DNA from: Thunnus maccoyii
Lineage: Eukaryota > Chordata > Actinopteri > Scombriformes > Scombridae
Length of the DNA stretch: 64,000 bases
Assembly (NCBI RefSeq): GCF_910596095.1
Contig: NC_056554.1
Span: 5,456,001 to 5,520,000, forward strand
Direction: 5' to 3'
Part shown: positions 48,823-62,128 of the stretch, one piece after another
Numbering within the stretch: the stretch's first letter is position 1
Layout: every line of letters starts with the position of its first letter
Program-made: the position numbers and the translations under genes
The notes under the pieces: generated by a model
Seen by the model: only the letters and a program-made list of their open reading frames with translations
Told to the model about the DNA's origin: nothing
The model's database searches: none

Positions 48823-51800
48823 TCAGGAATTTTGCTGGAGGACACTGTTTTCAGGCACAAGGGTAATTTTACAGGGTTCAATGGGTTCTGGCACCGGTGT
48901 GTACAGATTCCCCGGTGGAGTCTGAAAAACAGAACAGTGTGATGAGTGTTTCTGGAGACAAAGAGAGCATGTGAGAAGAGCATAGATATTTTAATTTTTT
49001 CCTGAAATATACCTTGAGTTCTTTGTTTCCGTTCATCATCATTTCCTTGAATATTGCTGAAGGATCTGGTATGATGGGGCAAATAATGGCTCTGTGCCTG
49101 GAAACAGACATATTACACCGAGCATGTCAGTGACAGAAAGCAACAGGTGGTACACAATGTTTCCACCATCAAAATGTAATGTTGTAATGTTAGAATATCA
49201 AGCAGATGTTTTTTCTTCAAGTAAAACTTGAAAAATCAAGTCTGTGTCTTTATTACAAAGAAATGACTGTGATGCACTTTGGCTGATGTTTTCAAGCATC
49301 AAATCCAGAGTTCATACTAGTCCTGGGAGAAGGAAATCTGAGTGTGTAACACGTGAGCTCTGGCTTCCAGTGATCTGCTCCTTCGTAATGAACATTCCTT
49401 TCCAATGACACTTTTCTATTTATTGTAGCTGTGCTTGCATGTGTACTTGAGGGGTGGGGTAGGTTTGTTGACCTCTTTCCACCCACACACAAGCTATGCT
49501 AGTGCCACCAGGTTTCCTCATGTTAAAGGGCTTTTTGTGCACAACTAATTTCCTGACAATACTATCATTAGTTTTCTTTAAGAAACATTTGTCACAAACA
49601 CATAGATAAACAGGGCTGATTACATAAGCTGTGCTTCTTGGGTGGTGTGATCAAAGGCACCAGATCAACTTTTATACAAAGTTTAGGTGTTGCAGTAATT
49701 TCCGTGACATGTTTTCATTGTTGCCAGTCTCCAATACTGTTTCACAAAGGTATGCTTCACAACATCCATGCTTGAGATAGACTGCACAATTTGGTGTAAA
49801 GCAATTTAGGCACCCAGAGATTTACTTTGTACTGTCTGCAGACACTTTGAGACAGAACTCTTTTACTTAGGTCTACTTAGGCCTACAGTTCTTTTTCCGA
49901 AACGTACCTCCTGAAGCAGTAACAGGACAAAATGACGCAGATGGACAGAATGACAGGGATGACAATGGCTACCACAGTCAGTGTCCCATCAGGAGGCTCA
50001 TTAGTACCTGCAATGAACAACAAACAAGTGTTCCTCAGCTTTTCCAAAGTCAAATTCAAGCTTTTTCAGGTCAGACATTGGTCATACATTGGTCAGGTCA
50101 TACACCAAAATGCAAACCTAAAAAACATCCCCAACACACCAGTTTAGAGTCATCCTGCTTGATCAAATCAAATTGTGGTGTTCCATGTGATCATTGATAG
50201 GAAATATTTGCAGCGCACAAGGAAGTGAAGAAACCACTGCAATAGTTGCAATCTGAAAAGTCAACATGATTTGTTTTCCTCATAAAAAAACATAAATTAA
50301 TAACTTTAATGATGTTTCCTCGTTCCCAGAGTGAATCTCACACTGTTTAAATCTGTGTGTAAGAGTCAATGTAAATATTATATTAATATCAAAGACCAAA
50401 ACACCGGATTTGCTGATGATAGGATCTGCTCTGCAAAATAGATCCTATGCATTATTAGTGGTCATTGCTGTGTGCCAAGTTGTCTTTTTTGATACTACCA
50501 CTGGGGGGCGCCAACATATTCAAATTGTACACATGGTGCCTTAAATGAAAGTGAAAGTGTCTGATCCGTGCCATAGGTTGGAGTTCATATTCAATCTAAG
50601 ACATTTGGCCATCTTGTATGTGCAAGGACACATTTTGTGTTTTAAAACTCATCAGGAATCTAAGTTGTCCACAATTATAGACATTAAGACTTAATAAGGA
50701 AATAAAAATATATATTGTAAAGCATTCTGTCCAGCAGTTTTCTCATGTTGAGAGTTGAGTTAAAGTCTCCTCTGTAAACCTCTGTAGCAAATCTTAAAGC
50801 AACCTAATATTTCAACAGTTGTCTGGAATCATCCCATTTTAGATGGCTTGTTCTGCCTTGTTTGAATGTATAAAAAAAAATAAAGTAAAACTCTGTTACT
50901 TTGCTTTAGTGCACTTAATAAACACACTAAAACACACAATAAAATGATTATAAGTAAAATTGGTTAGACAGTTACCATAAGTTACAACTTCAGTGAAGTC
51001 ACTTCTTATTGCAGTGCAATAGATACTGTTCATGGTCCTGGATTTGAACTCATAGCGGCATCTTTTATCGTAGGCCACCATGAAATGCTTATCTTGTGTA
51101 GTGATGTTCTTGCATTCCTGAAAAAAATTGAGCACACAGTGTTTTGTTAGGGATATAGCCATTCATTAAATAAAGATGAAGTTGCCTCAATTTAAATGTC
51201 TCGACCTGAGCACAACATTTGCAACTGACTCAGACTCAATGTTCAAATTTTAAAACATGTCGGTGTAGCAAAGACAAACCTCATTATATAAAAGAGGAAC
51301 AACTTTGAATTTTTAGGATGAACAGTTATATTTGTCAACTTACCATGGGCTCACTGCATCGTCCGTAGCAGACCTCGTATATCCAGTGACAAGTCTTTCC
51401 GATCTCTGGAGGTGTCCAGCTTAGTTTGAGCTTATCTCCTTCTTTTGTGACACTCATATTTCGCAAAGGTAGCACTGAGGAGATTGTAAAAGAACAAACA
51501 AACAAAAAAAAATCCAATATTTTTTCAATTGTACTTGACAGCAAAAGTATAAAAACAAGACTCAATCACTGGATATGAAAGTATTCTTTAAAAGCAAATG
51601 TTTTATATTTCTTTTCACAATTTGTATGACATCAATATTAAACTATTAAGAAATAACACCAACCAAATGAAGGTTTAAAGGTGCTCCTTCCAGCTTCAGT
51701 TTCCACACACATGCAGATATCTTTCTCGTAAATGGCACCTTTCAGGTTACAATTGCCCCTCTTCTCATCACTGTAAAACTTGTCACACGATTTTAAAGGT

Positions 51801-54800
51801 TTTCCCACTTCAGAATTTCCACAAATCCTGTCATGATAAAACAGGGGAGTGGGGAGTTAGCGACACATGGTTTATACAGAGTATTTCACCCAAACGCTCC
51901 TCTTTGCTCTGTCCTCACTGTTGATGCTGCAATTCCTTCAGTCGCCACTAGATGTCCATAACGCTGACAGATTATCTTCAAACCAATATAATCCCTGTGC
52001 ACTGATAAATGAGTAAACTCCACCAGCCCTGAGTGATGCATGAAAATCCACATGTACATCAGTGCGATCATTTTCACCCTGCGCTGCTGATGGCCAGTTG
52101 AGCACTTTGAGGAAGAGATCTCAACATTCTGGCACTTAATTCCTGTTTTTTTCCTGACATTTATCTGTTGACCTAAAGGCTGAATTGCTAGATGTTATGA
52201 ACAAAGAAGAGTGATAGTGTGTAAAATATCTTCCTGTAAAAATGACACTTTAGAGGAACTATAGAGGCTACGCAAACCCACATGGCTTGCATAATGTTGA
52301 ATTTTGCAACCTTATATTCAAATATATAGGAAGAAAAATTTAACAACAGGAAGAACTCCTCCCCACTATTTCCTCATAGTTGTTTTTCTGCAAGAGCTGC
52401 ATAACAGAGCCTAGGTTGTCCTGACATTTACCATCACTTGACTAAGGAGAAAAAATAAAAACAAACTGCCGTTGCATGATTTCACGGTTGTTGAGTCAGT
52501 TCCACTGAACCAATTACAATGCAAGTTAAATGCTCCTAAATGTACAATGACATGACATGAAAACAATTCCCTCAGATAAAATTTCAACGACCATCATTAA
52601 AAGTTAACTGTGCATGTTTTGATATATATATATCCTCTACTTTGGCTGTTGCCTGTAATTCTCACCTATAGGAGAGCTTCAGCTTAAGAGATGAATTTAC
52701 TGGGATCCAGGAACAGTTCATTTCATTGGGGTAGGTGAGACATTTGAAATCCTTCACCACTTCAGCTGTGTAATACAAAAACAAAGGTGTCTTAATCTTA
52801 ATATAAGACCTCAGTTAGTTACATCATTGTCATTGCAGCTTTCTGGTTCTTACCTTGAGGCTTAGGGGCCTTAGTGGTTATGGTCACAGGTGTGCTCCCA
52901 TTCCTGTCAGAGGGATTTTTGCTGACAGTACGAATGGTATACTTGCAACCGTCAGAATCCATGTCTTCTGTCATACAAGTGCATCTGATATTTGTCAAGG
53001 TTGTGCGTCTAGGCTAAAGGAAAAAAACAACATGGGCTTTAATGACAACTATGCCAACACATATCCAAACATTTTGTCTTCTGCATCCAACCACCTAAGG
53101 TTGGAAGTGCATTGTAAAAAAAAAATGAAATAAGTCAAAAATGTTCAAATCCAACACAAAAGGGCTTTCATTTTCAGCATGAAACTCAACCAGCAGAGAT
53201 GTAAGATTTTTTTTGTACTTTTTTCTGTGTTTTAGGACATTAGACATATTAAATTATTGTTATTTTTGTGTTGTTGTTGCTGATTCTCAAATCATGGATA
53301 CCAGAGATTCCTTTAATGGATGACCAAGGAAGATTTTCCTTGTTCCTTGCTCCTTGTCCAATTTCTTATCCTTAGCATTTTGTGCTGCACTTCCATAAAA
53401 TTGAGGGACTTGTGAGACAGAAAGAATGGTAAAAAAATTGAGGCTGAGATATACCAAAAATCACCCCACACTTCCCATAATGCAACCTCATAGTACTCAA
53501 AAAAAAAGTGTAGTCTGATGATATCATCAGATTTTCAGTATGAGCCCTCCCTCCTGAGCCACAAAGCATGTTACACAACAGTTTCCCTCATGATGAGTAA
53601 ATTCAACTTGACATATAAGGCAGTTGAAGTGAAACCAATGAGCTGCCTGGAATCAATCTAAAAGAACTGTGTTTTACTGTTTGGCTGTAATGTAATTTAA
53701 AGTATGTGATCTGTAGCTAATGGGCTACATCTGTGTTTCAGTGAGGTGGATCTAATTCTCCATCGTTTTATTGCTGCAACCCGGGGACACCAAGACCCCC
53801 CCCACCCACACCAAAGAGACACAACTCATCATTTTTCCTACATTCGTGTCCTTCAAGGACTGTACTTCATATTCAATGTCACAGTTGTCCAGCAGACCGG
53901 TGGGCTTCAGCCAGGACACGTTGACAGTAAACGGGTCCAGCCATTCATATGACAGCTCTGTCGGTGGAGGAAGGCGATCTGTTGGACGAGAATTTAAAAA
54001 AGAGGAATTACCCTCACCTGTTCACAACTAATGATGCTGTTATAGGCTCAAAGGATCACAACACTAGCCCCAGCAATCAATTCAATTCAATTTCAATTTC
54101 AATTTTTACATTTATTATTCACAGATGCCACTGGTTTTCTCATAATAACAGTAAAAACCTGCAGATAATTCCAGATAAGTACCCAGAACTCATTTCTGCC
54201 TCAGGCCCATTAGGTTAATCTGGCAATGACGATGATATAAGGATGATGATATAAGGAAATAAGATTTTCATATAGACCCGTTTTGCATCGTAAAAGAAAA
54301 TTCACTTCCTCTTACGTTTGAACTAATTAGTCATGGTGCAACACACTGCGGTTAAGTGGGCTGAAATATGACATAACTCCTTTAACGTAACGTGCAATCA
54401 AGGTTGTTTATTGGTAGTGAGCTGAGCAAACATGAGTTTGAGAAAAACATTTCCCCACAGCTGTTTTTCTAAAAATCCCAAAAGATGAATTATATTCCTG
54501 GAAGAATGTCTATGTGCTCAAATAACAAATAAGTTGTCTCAGAGATGTTTCAGTTTAAGAGAAAGCCAAGTAAAATCACCCATAAACTAAATGAGATTTA
54601 TGGGAAATGACAGAGGATTCCTACTCTAACTGTCCTTGTCAATACCCACCTAAGGGTAGCTACGTAAAGTATGAGTTGATATTTCATATGTGTCATGAAT
54701 CGTTCCTGATCTCCCTGTATTTATACTTCATTTATACATCTACTCGTTTGTTTTCAAGGTTTCTAATTCTCCTGTTATTTCAGATCCTGCCACTCCCTCA

Positions 54801-56474
54801 AGCCATGCTATCACCTTATTCCCTTCACCTAGTTTTTCCTGCCAATTTCCCCAACTGCAGCTCATTCCTTCATTAGTTCGTCAGCACATATATCAGTAAA
54901 TCTCCACTAGTTCCTTGCCAGATTGTCCTCTGCGTTGTGCTAACCTTTCCAGCACTTCCTACCTGATTCCTGAACCTTTCTGTCTGAATTTCAACCTGAT
55001 TCCCTGGGCCTTGATTCTCTGCCGGTTAAATTTGTCTTCTCTGATTGATCTCCTGTTTCTGACCCTTGCCTGTTTACTGGAATAAACCTTATGAACTTTT
55101 ATTTCTTACCTGACTGTTTTCTGTGTGGTGCTTTTGGGTTCTTACCTGTTCTGAGTCAGTGAGCGTTACAATATGGATATAGAAAAGGACAGAATGGGAA
55201 TTCAGTGGGATTTTAGCATGTGGGCAAACTTTGCATGTGAAGTCAAATATGATGAAAAGTTTGTTCTGTTCAATATATTTTGAGACTGACAGTGAATGTA
55301 TTTTGATAAAGTGAATCCACAGTTTTCAGCAAACCTCTTCCTGACGGATTAAATATAGATTACTGAGTTTGCAGGTGCCTTTACCTTGTAGCATTTTCTC
55401 AAACTGTAGAATGATTTTATTTTGGAATCAAATTCAATTTCCTGTAGGCCTAAAACCACTTTTGCAAATTGTGTTTTGACACCATATTGAAAGATTTTCG
55501 ACAAATATAACATATTCTATTAATATATCATTACGTTACATAAACTAAAATTATTACATTACTCAGAGCTTGTACCGTCATTGCACAGTAAGGGCGCAAC
55601 CAAATCTATACGAGTGGTATAACCATTATTACAGAGTGAACATGTAGAAGTTTATTGAGCAGCAGAATTAATATTTGTTGTTCAAACTCGACAGAGAGAA
55701 ATTAGAAATATGTAGATATAAGTGATAATTATAGTTGAACAAACGGAAGAGATAGGAGGGAATCCTATAGAAAAATCACTGGGCTAATGATCAACCGACT
55801 ATGCTTCGGCTTTGACTTTATGGTTTTTCCAAACCTCCAAGTTTCAATGTGTGTGAACATTTTCACCATTCTCCGTGACAGAGCTTTTTCATGATGCCAT
55901 GTGCGTCATTACAGCCAGTGTTACACCGTATTTGGTGACACATCAGATTCTGCTACCTGCAGTGTTGTAATAAGTATCCTTTACTTAGGAAACCAAGTAA
56001 AATAAAAGTAAAGTAAGTAAAAGTATCAATACCGCAATGTAAAAATACTTCATTACAAGTAAAAATCCTCCATTTAAAATCCTACTTAAAATACTGGTAA
56101 TTTAGCTGGTAACACTAGCGTACTTTTACGTAAGTAGGATTTTAAATGCAGGATTTTTACTTGTAATGAAGTGTTTTAACATTGTGGTATTGACACTTTT
56201 ATTTAAGTAAAGTATACTTCCAACACTGCAGGTCACAAAATCTACGGGGTCACCAAATACAGTGTAACACCGACTAAATGAACTTTGGTATCATAAACGA
56301 GCTGTGTTGTCGCCTACAAACCCTCACCAGGCTCTTAATATACAAGATAATACCTGTCTAATGTAAGCTGTTATTACAACGGGTGGTGAAGTTTGTCTTA
56401 CCTGCCTCACAGTGGAATACCAATGTCACGGCGCTGCATGTTAGAAAAACAAACAGCTCCTGAGGTAAAGTCAT
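48823..56474 (-). CDS. il13ra1: IL-13 receptor alpha-1-like class I cytokine receptor, complete, 10 exons
   Basis: Coding exons, 5' to 3' on the minus strand: 56474-56402, 53978-53842, 53013-52854, 52765-52666, 51827-51664, 51474-51344, 51117-50976, 50007-49908, 49097-49013, 48921-48823. GT/AG borders and phases agree; 1191 nt, 396 aa (human about 427). Signal peptide begins MTLPQELFVFLTCSAV. D1 about 25-123 (VNVSWLKPTG), D2 about 124-211 (MNCSWIP plus four or more cysteines), D3 about 212-302 (LKLSWTPPEIGKTC), membrane helix about 312-334, tail of 62 residues. Box 1 and following residues PIIPDPSAIFKEM (343-355) closely match what I recall of mammalian IL-13Ra1 (PPIPDPGKIFKEM). The tail ends with CKITLVPENSVLQQNS. 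The chain pairs with IL-4Ra for IL-4/IL-13 signalling through JAKs bound at box 1. Oddity: the WSXWS site at the end of D3 reads SDFTE. Exon phases are identical to the alpha-2-like neighbour, so the two are ancient tandem paralogues. Confidence 0.85.
54600..55175 (+). repeat. LINE-like 3' tail in intron 1 of the IL-13Ra1-like gene
   Basis: Pyrimidine-rich, cct-repeated text with ggaataaacctt, tggtgcttttgggttc and gtgagcgttacaat resembles the 3' end of fish non-LTR elements. No reverse transcriptase frame is present. Confidence 0.4.
55917..56271. repeat. Long inverted repeat (about 355 bp palindrome) in intron 1
   Basis: The outer arms cagtgttacaccgtatttgg and ccaaatacagtgtaacaccg are complementary, and the inner arms continue through acctgcagtgttg / caacactgcaggt and a run of agtaaa / tttact motifs. 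Fold-back pairing spans nearly the whole element with a short centre near 56095-56130. This fits a hairpin MITE nested in, or extended by, another. Confidence 0.75.
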
Positions 56475-56900
56475 GTTGTCCTCAGGAATCTGAGCGCTTA
56501 TTCCAGTTGATCCGGCAGCGCGTCAGCTCCCACGATCCTCTCGTAGCTTCTCCAAGTAAAGAAAAAGAAATCTTGTCTGATAAGAGTTCAAAATCTGGTT
56601 GATGTTCGGGCGATGAATAGTCCAATATCAAAAAGAAGAAGAAGAAATATTAATCAGGATCACACGACAGGGGACACAAAGTCACCAGGATCACCCTCGA
56701 CGTGTCGGTGGCTCTATCGGGAATAGCGGGGCGGAGCCGGTGTGGAAGGAGCGTCGGAGCTGGGATGACTCAATGGGAGGTAGTTTCACTCTGACGGGCG
56801 CTGTCTCAACAGCTGCACGTCCATCCCACCACTGTATAAAACACTTTGAGCGCTCAGGAGTTAAAAACCAAACCATACTGCCCTTGTGGCTCCCTTAATG
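56475..56900 (-). promoter_or_regulatory. Probable promoter region of the IL-13Ra1-like gene
   Basis: GC-rich DNA just upstream of the start codon with CpGs and a GC-box-like ggggcggagc near 56728-56737. There is no TATA box on the gene strand close to the ATG; a TATAAAA at about 56834 is on the plus strand. The start site cannot be placed. Confidence 0.4.
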
Positions 56901-57239
56901 AAGGCGGATCGCGCATGCGTGTGATCTTAAGTGCAATGTCCCAGATCACAAGTGTTCATCCATCCCTCCAGGAAGTCGTCAGGCTCTAAATGAGTCTGTG
57001 AATCATTAAACTGATTATCCGAATGGTAATGGATTTATGCAGCAACAAACAACAGAGAGTGGGCAAGATGATAACTCATGTCCAGGAAAAACACGCAGAG
57101 GAGACAGACTGTACATTTCACTCAGCTGTGCGGGGAAAGTTTTCTGTATGCATGACTGGAGCTCAACACAGCACCTTTTTCAAAGAGTATAACAGTGTAG
57201 TCAAAAATATATGGAACCCCCAGTGACGGATGTAACTTA

Positions 57240-57500
57240 AGTGCATATCCTCAAGCACTTTAGTGCAATTTTGAGCTACTTGTGCTTTTAGTATTTCTAT
57301 TACCCTTTCAGAGAGAATAATTGCACTTTTTTACTACACAATATTTACCTGGCTGCTATAGCTGCAAGTTCTTTTATAGGTTCAGATTTTACATACAAAA
57401 TATATGATCAATTTATAAAATATGAGGCATTGGTACAGATTAAACTTACCAACAGTATATAAAATAGTCAAAATTAACTCAACCAGCTACAGCATTAAAA
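57240..57500. repeat. Fish 'tacttgtactttact'-family repeat
   Basis: Shares ttgagctacttgtgctttta, catacaaaatatatgatca and acagtatataaaatagtcaa with 33185-33400 (intron 2, unit 1); the first part also resembles 20940-21090. It is an old, degenerate non-coding repeat. Confidence 0.5.
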
Positions 57501-57547
57501 TACTAATTTCATACATTTATGCATCGTTTATGATAATCCAACACTGT

Positions 57548-57566
57548 CACACACACACACACACAC

Positions 57567-57627
<61 letters not shown>
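57548..57627. repeat. (CA)n-(TA)n microsatellite
   Basis: About 20 bp of CA followed by about 45 bp of TA; another GT tract lies at 57845-57866. Confidence 0.95.
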
Positions 57628-57630
<3 letters not shown>

Positions 57631-59523
57631 TACTGCAAGTACATTTTGCAGATAATACAATGCAGTAGATTAGCAGGTTAAATTGCATCTTTTTTTTTAA
57701 AGCAGCAGTTACTTAGTTGCCATTAATTGTAGCACATAACCTTATTTGGCACATAAAACAAAACCTTATTTACATATAACACTATTCTAATATTCATTTT
57801 AACAAATGTTTTTATAATTTCTTTGTATAACAAGTGGGGGAGGTATGTGTGTGTGTGTGTGTGTGTAAGACAAGGTTCAAGAGGCAAGGACTTGTTTATG
57901 TTGGCTTAACTGACTTCCATGACAACATGCCAACATCTGTTGAAGATCTTGTCAAAGCTCTACAACAGCCACTGAATGGATCATGTTCTCAGCTACTGTC
58001 AAGAATAAACTCAATTTTAATATCTTTCCCAGGTTTTATTGGAAAAAGGCTTCACAAAGTAAGTTTGACAAGCTGCTGCACTTCAGTATACAATGCAATT
58101 AAAAAAAAATCTCTCTGCTAGGACAGATTTGGACTGAACAAGAGTCCAACATGTTACAAATATAAATACATACATACAGTACGTACAAACATACATGGAT
58201 ACAGAATTAAATTTACAGCATGACAAATTATGTACATCTGCTTAAATATTATTTAATCTATCTGCTAATTTCAGTGTAGCACTTGTGAAATACTGTGAAT
58301 AACCAGCATGTGATGGTTCTTATTACTTGAGATAAGGGAGTCTTTTCAGAAGGCAGAGCACAAAGGCACTGGATCTTTACTCACATGAGAGGAACTCTTC
58401 ACATGCTGACTTTACTGAAGTAAATATGATCACGCTGCTGTGAAAAATTTGTCCGGTCCTCAAATCCTTTTACTGACTTGAGAGAACACAGTTTCAATGA
58501 TTGTTATAAAGCTCTGATAGAATTTGAAATTATTTCTGATGTGACATTATTTATTACCTCATATGCAATCTAGGACATTGTTATCACCGATATATTTTCT
58601 ACATTTATGATGAAATTTAGCTATTTTTAAACTAAGCAAACCCTTCAGAGGAGCAGCTCTGTCACGCAGCTTAAACACAACGTTGAGGTCTGTCTTTTCT
58701 TTACTTTGGAGCAGACTGGAAAGGCTTTTACGTTTGTCATTAAACAAACAAGGTGGTAACTTTGGCCCAGCGCTCACTATGAGCTGCTGCTCTTTAGACG
58801 TGACTTATCTGTTTATCACATTCTGTCAACCTGCTTGGAATGCACCTCTGGCTTATAAACACTAACCTTCGGCTTGACAGAGTATCTCAGTGCTTTCACT
58901 TTGGGCGCCTGTTACAACAGAATCAGTTGAGTTGGGAGACCCTGTTTACGTGAATTGAAAGCCTGGCTTAACAAAATACTGTGGTACAATGAAAAGATGC
59001 TACAGTCTTCTAAAAGTTGACTCAAGTAGTAAAAAAAAAAAAAAAAAAAAAATCATTTTGGAGAGAGTGTGGTGTCCTGCATAGATCTGAAGGGCAACAT
59101 TGCAGAGAGAGGATGGAAAAATTGATTTAATACAGTATCTCCCTCTAAAGAAACAACAGTCAGTCCTGCAGTTTGTCGCCAAGGCAGAAAAAAAAAGTGC
59201 AATGCAACCTAGCATGACTCAGCGAAACACCTAAACCTGACATGCTGACATTTAGTTGGTGTTGCTGTGATACATTCCTCAGAAATACTGCTGCTGTGGT
59301 TTGAATATTACATCTCCACCATCTAGTGTGCATCCAGCAGAGATGCTTAAGTTTGCCAAATGGCATCTGGAAGGGCAGGGGAGGGAGGGGGGGTTGGCAA
59401 GCATAGCTGGGCAGACATAACAGAGCCGCCCTGTTATCATCCAGTTCAGACCCTTAACGGAAAGGTGAAAGCGTATACATCAGGGCGGGAGGTGGCAGTG
59501 GAAGGAGGCTGGCGGGACGGAGG
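57628..59523. other. Non-coding DNA upstream of the receptor genes
   Basis: No exon supported. The last several hundred bases, up to 59523, would be 3' UTR of the minus-strand gene ending at 59524, if that exon is real. An AATAAA on the minus strand lies near 58550, and an A-run occupies about 59030-59052. Confidence 0.5.
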
Positions 59524-59613
59524 TCAGCCCAGGTTGGTGGAGGTGCCACTGATGGCACGAAACACATGGAGGGAGTTTTGTAACAGCGAGCGCATCATAT
59601 CCTCCTGGTAGAT
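59524..59613 (-). CDS. Apparent terminal coding exon of an unidentified gene (29 aa plus stop)
   Basis: On the minus strand, a pyrimidine/T-rich tract ending in CCCAAG is followed by an open frame: IYQEDMMRSLLQNSLHVF, then RAISGTSTNLG and TGA. The phase-0 start after the acceptor, the amphipathic helix-like composition and a non-coding-looking GC-rich stretch after the stop fit a last exon plus 3' UTR. The rest of the gene would lie at higher coordinates, mostly outside the window; I found no convincing second exon up to 64000. I do not recognise the protein. A chance open frame is possible. Confidence 0.45.
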   Translation of the reverse strand: MYQEDMMRSLLQNSLHVFRAISGTSTNLG

Positions 59614-62128
59614 CTTGGGTCAAAACAAAACAAAGACAGGATGAGTGTCAGTTCTCACATACGAGTACAGCTAACACACAAAATCCCTGATGCCAAACTC
59701 AAACCGGCAATATTTTTGTTCACACGCATTGAATTACATGTGCTGACAGGAGGTGACAAACTATGAGATGCAGCTTTAAGTAAGAGAAGTGAAGAGTGAA
59801 AAAAAAAAAAAGTGATTTACACAATGAGGTACATGAAACAGAGCTATGAAATGGCTCCACTCATTAACTGTGTACTATATGCATGCAGTATTTTTAGGTC
59901 CTGTATGTCAAGCCACTGACCTTGTTCCGCATGTTATTTTGTTTTCTGAACTCTTATCAAGATTTCTCAGATATCAGATTATTTCTGTGGTTTGCACAAA
60001 CTCTTTCTTTACTCTTTCAGCCACTGTGGCAGCCTGATAATCACACCCAATTCCTATCTTGTTTCACTGTATTCATTTGATTATCATTCTGTTTGAGTAG
60101 GAGATGTGTGTGGCGAGTCGGAGGTTTGGAACCAGGCTTCCACTGTGAGCTAGTTGTGTTTATACTATCACTTACTAAACACGTGTATTTATTTCAGGCA
60201 AACAGCTGTTGCAGCGCCAGAGAAGTATAACCAAAAGTGTCCTTGCAGCAGAATAGAAGGATCTATTAGACACTGTGTTTAGAGCAGTAAATGTAAACAG
60301 GGTGATACAGGGTGAATTACATTTGTGCATATTATTTCATTTAATTGATTTTCTTTTTGCTGCACATCTGCAAAAAAATGACTTTGACTCGTGTGGGGCA
60401 GGATGGATTGTGAAACTATGTGCATTCTTCTAGATACAAATGACAAATCCTAGAGGGAACTAAGCAGTCTGATGGATGCCAACACTTGATGATTTAACAG
60501 CTTTCGCAATACAGCATTCCACAAATTATAAATCATAATGTTGTCTGAAGAGGTGATCAGGTTCAACAGTCAGGCGGTTGAACAAAAATTACCAAAACAT
60601 TTGCACATTTATTGTAATCACCTACATCTTCACAAAGGCATAACTCATACCAACAGCAAACAGATGCACATTGAAGAAATAAGACTGGTGTTCTTGCAAA
60701 TTATTTTGCAACAAATCCCTTTACGAAGCCAAAACCAACAATTTATTAGTGCATCTCGCAGTACTTTCTGATTCCCGGAGCCTGTCTGTGGCACTCAGCT
60801 CCAAGCTCATTTGTTACTCCTTAATATGTAAATCAGGTCACAAATATATAATCTGACTTTGAAAAAAAAAAAGCTAAATAATTTTCTAAAACAGCCTTGT
60901 TCCTAAGTTTTTAGCAAACATTACTCAAACAGGAGGCTGGAGTGTATTTTTTGTGGGGGTGGGGACTATTTTTTAGTGGCAGACTTGGTGAGCCAGTGAG
61001 AAAGGAACACTTTAAGTATACATGTAAATAAACTGCAGTAGCCATGAAGGAACATGTCACAATACTTGTTTGTAGTATCAATTTATTGTTTTGGTCTTTG
61101 AATGGCCTATGCTGACAAGAAACAATATAGAATATAACCAGACTCACCCTTTGATAATAAACATCACAGGTTTTGTATTTATTTATCATTAGTGATGCTG
61201 ACCACATATGTCATGCAGAACTCTGTTTTATACAACAGTGTTGATATGTAGTGATATCTGATTTTTTAACAGCATGAAAAATCACTTTGTTTCCAGGGGA
61301 ACAGGCATTCATCCACTCAGTTTCTGTTCTTACTAGCGTGGACCTGCCCCCTGCAGTAATCAGACCTCATCAAAATGAGGCCAAACATTCTGTTACGTAA
61401 TGAGGCACTAGACCAGTGTAGAAATGCTTTGCTTATCATCTTGTTATTAGACTAATCATTAAGTGTTTATATGCAGTCCTGTATCCCAGCTGAGGATATC
61501 CTTGAATACATGATTACACTGTTTCATTTCATCTCATCATCATGTGTGGATGATCCCACTTTAGTTTAGAGCTGACTTGTGGTCGAACAGTAGCATCCTG
61601 CAGTTAATGTGCTGCAGATTTGAGCACATCAATACATAATCTGTCTGACCTAACCGGTAATTACATTATTTTACTTTCAGAGGACAGAATCCTGTTTCTT
61701 CTTTGCTCTAAAGATGACAGGTTTAGCTTCTGCAGCCACAAGTACATGACTTAAGACTTTTGTGTTTGTTCGCCACAGTGTCCTGTTTTGTTTTGGATTG
61801 CGCGAGGTATCAGGAGTAGGGCTGTGGTTCCACTACCAGGATGCAGTTTTTACATGTGTGGACATGCAAATGGTTCAACCCTAACCAGGTCACTGTGTGT
61901 ATGTAAACATATTTGATTAGTGGCTTCTCTCATTTGCATTGTTTTCAACACCATCTATGGCGCCAATGTTTGTCATTATCTGTAAATCTGTAAATACCTG
62001 TTGATGTCTAGTAGTGAACCAACACATTTGTCAAAGGAGGAAATCAATGAATGCCAAATGTCTGCCCTTCCTGCCAAAACCACTTCAAACTTTGAACGCC
62101 TTGTTAAGATCTTTCCATTTGAATGACT
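59614..62128. other. Probable last intron of the minus-strand gene
   Basis: AT-rich DNA without a convincing exon on either strand. The same is true of 63228-64000. Confidence 0.4.

Noticed and set aside
59360-59611. 83-codon plus-strand frame
   Set aside because: The minus-strand terminal exon explains the same DNA better, with a proper acceptor and stop; the plus frame is Gly-rich and motif-free.
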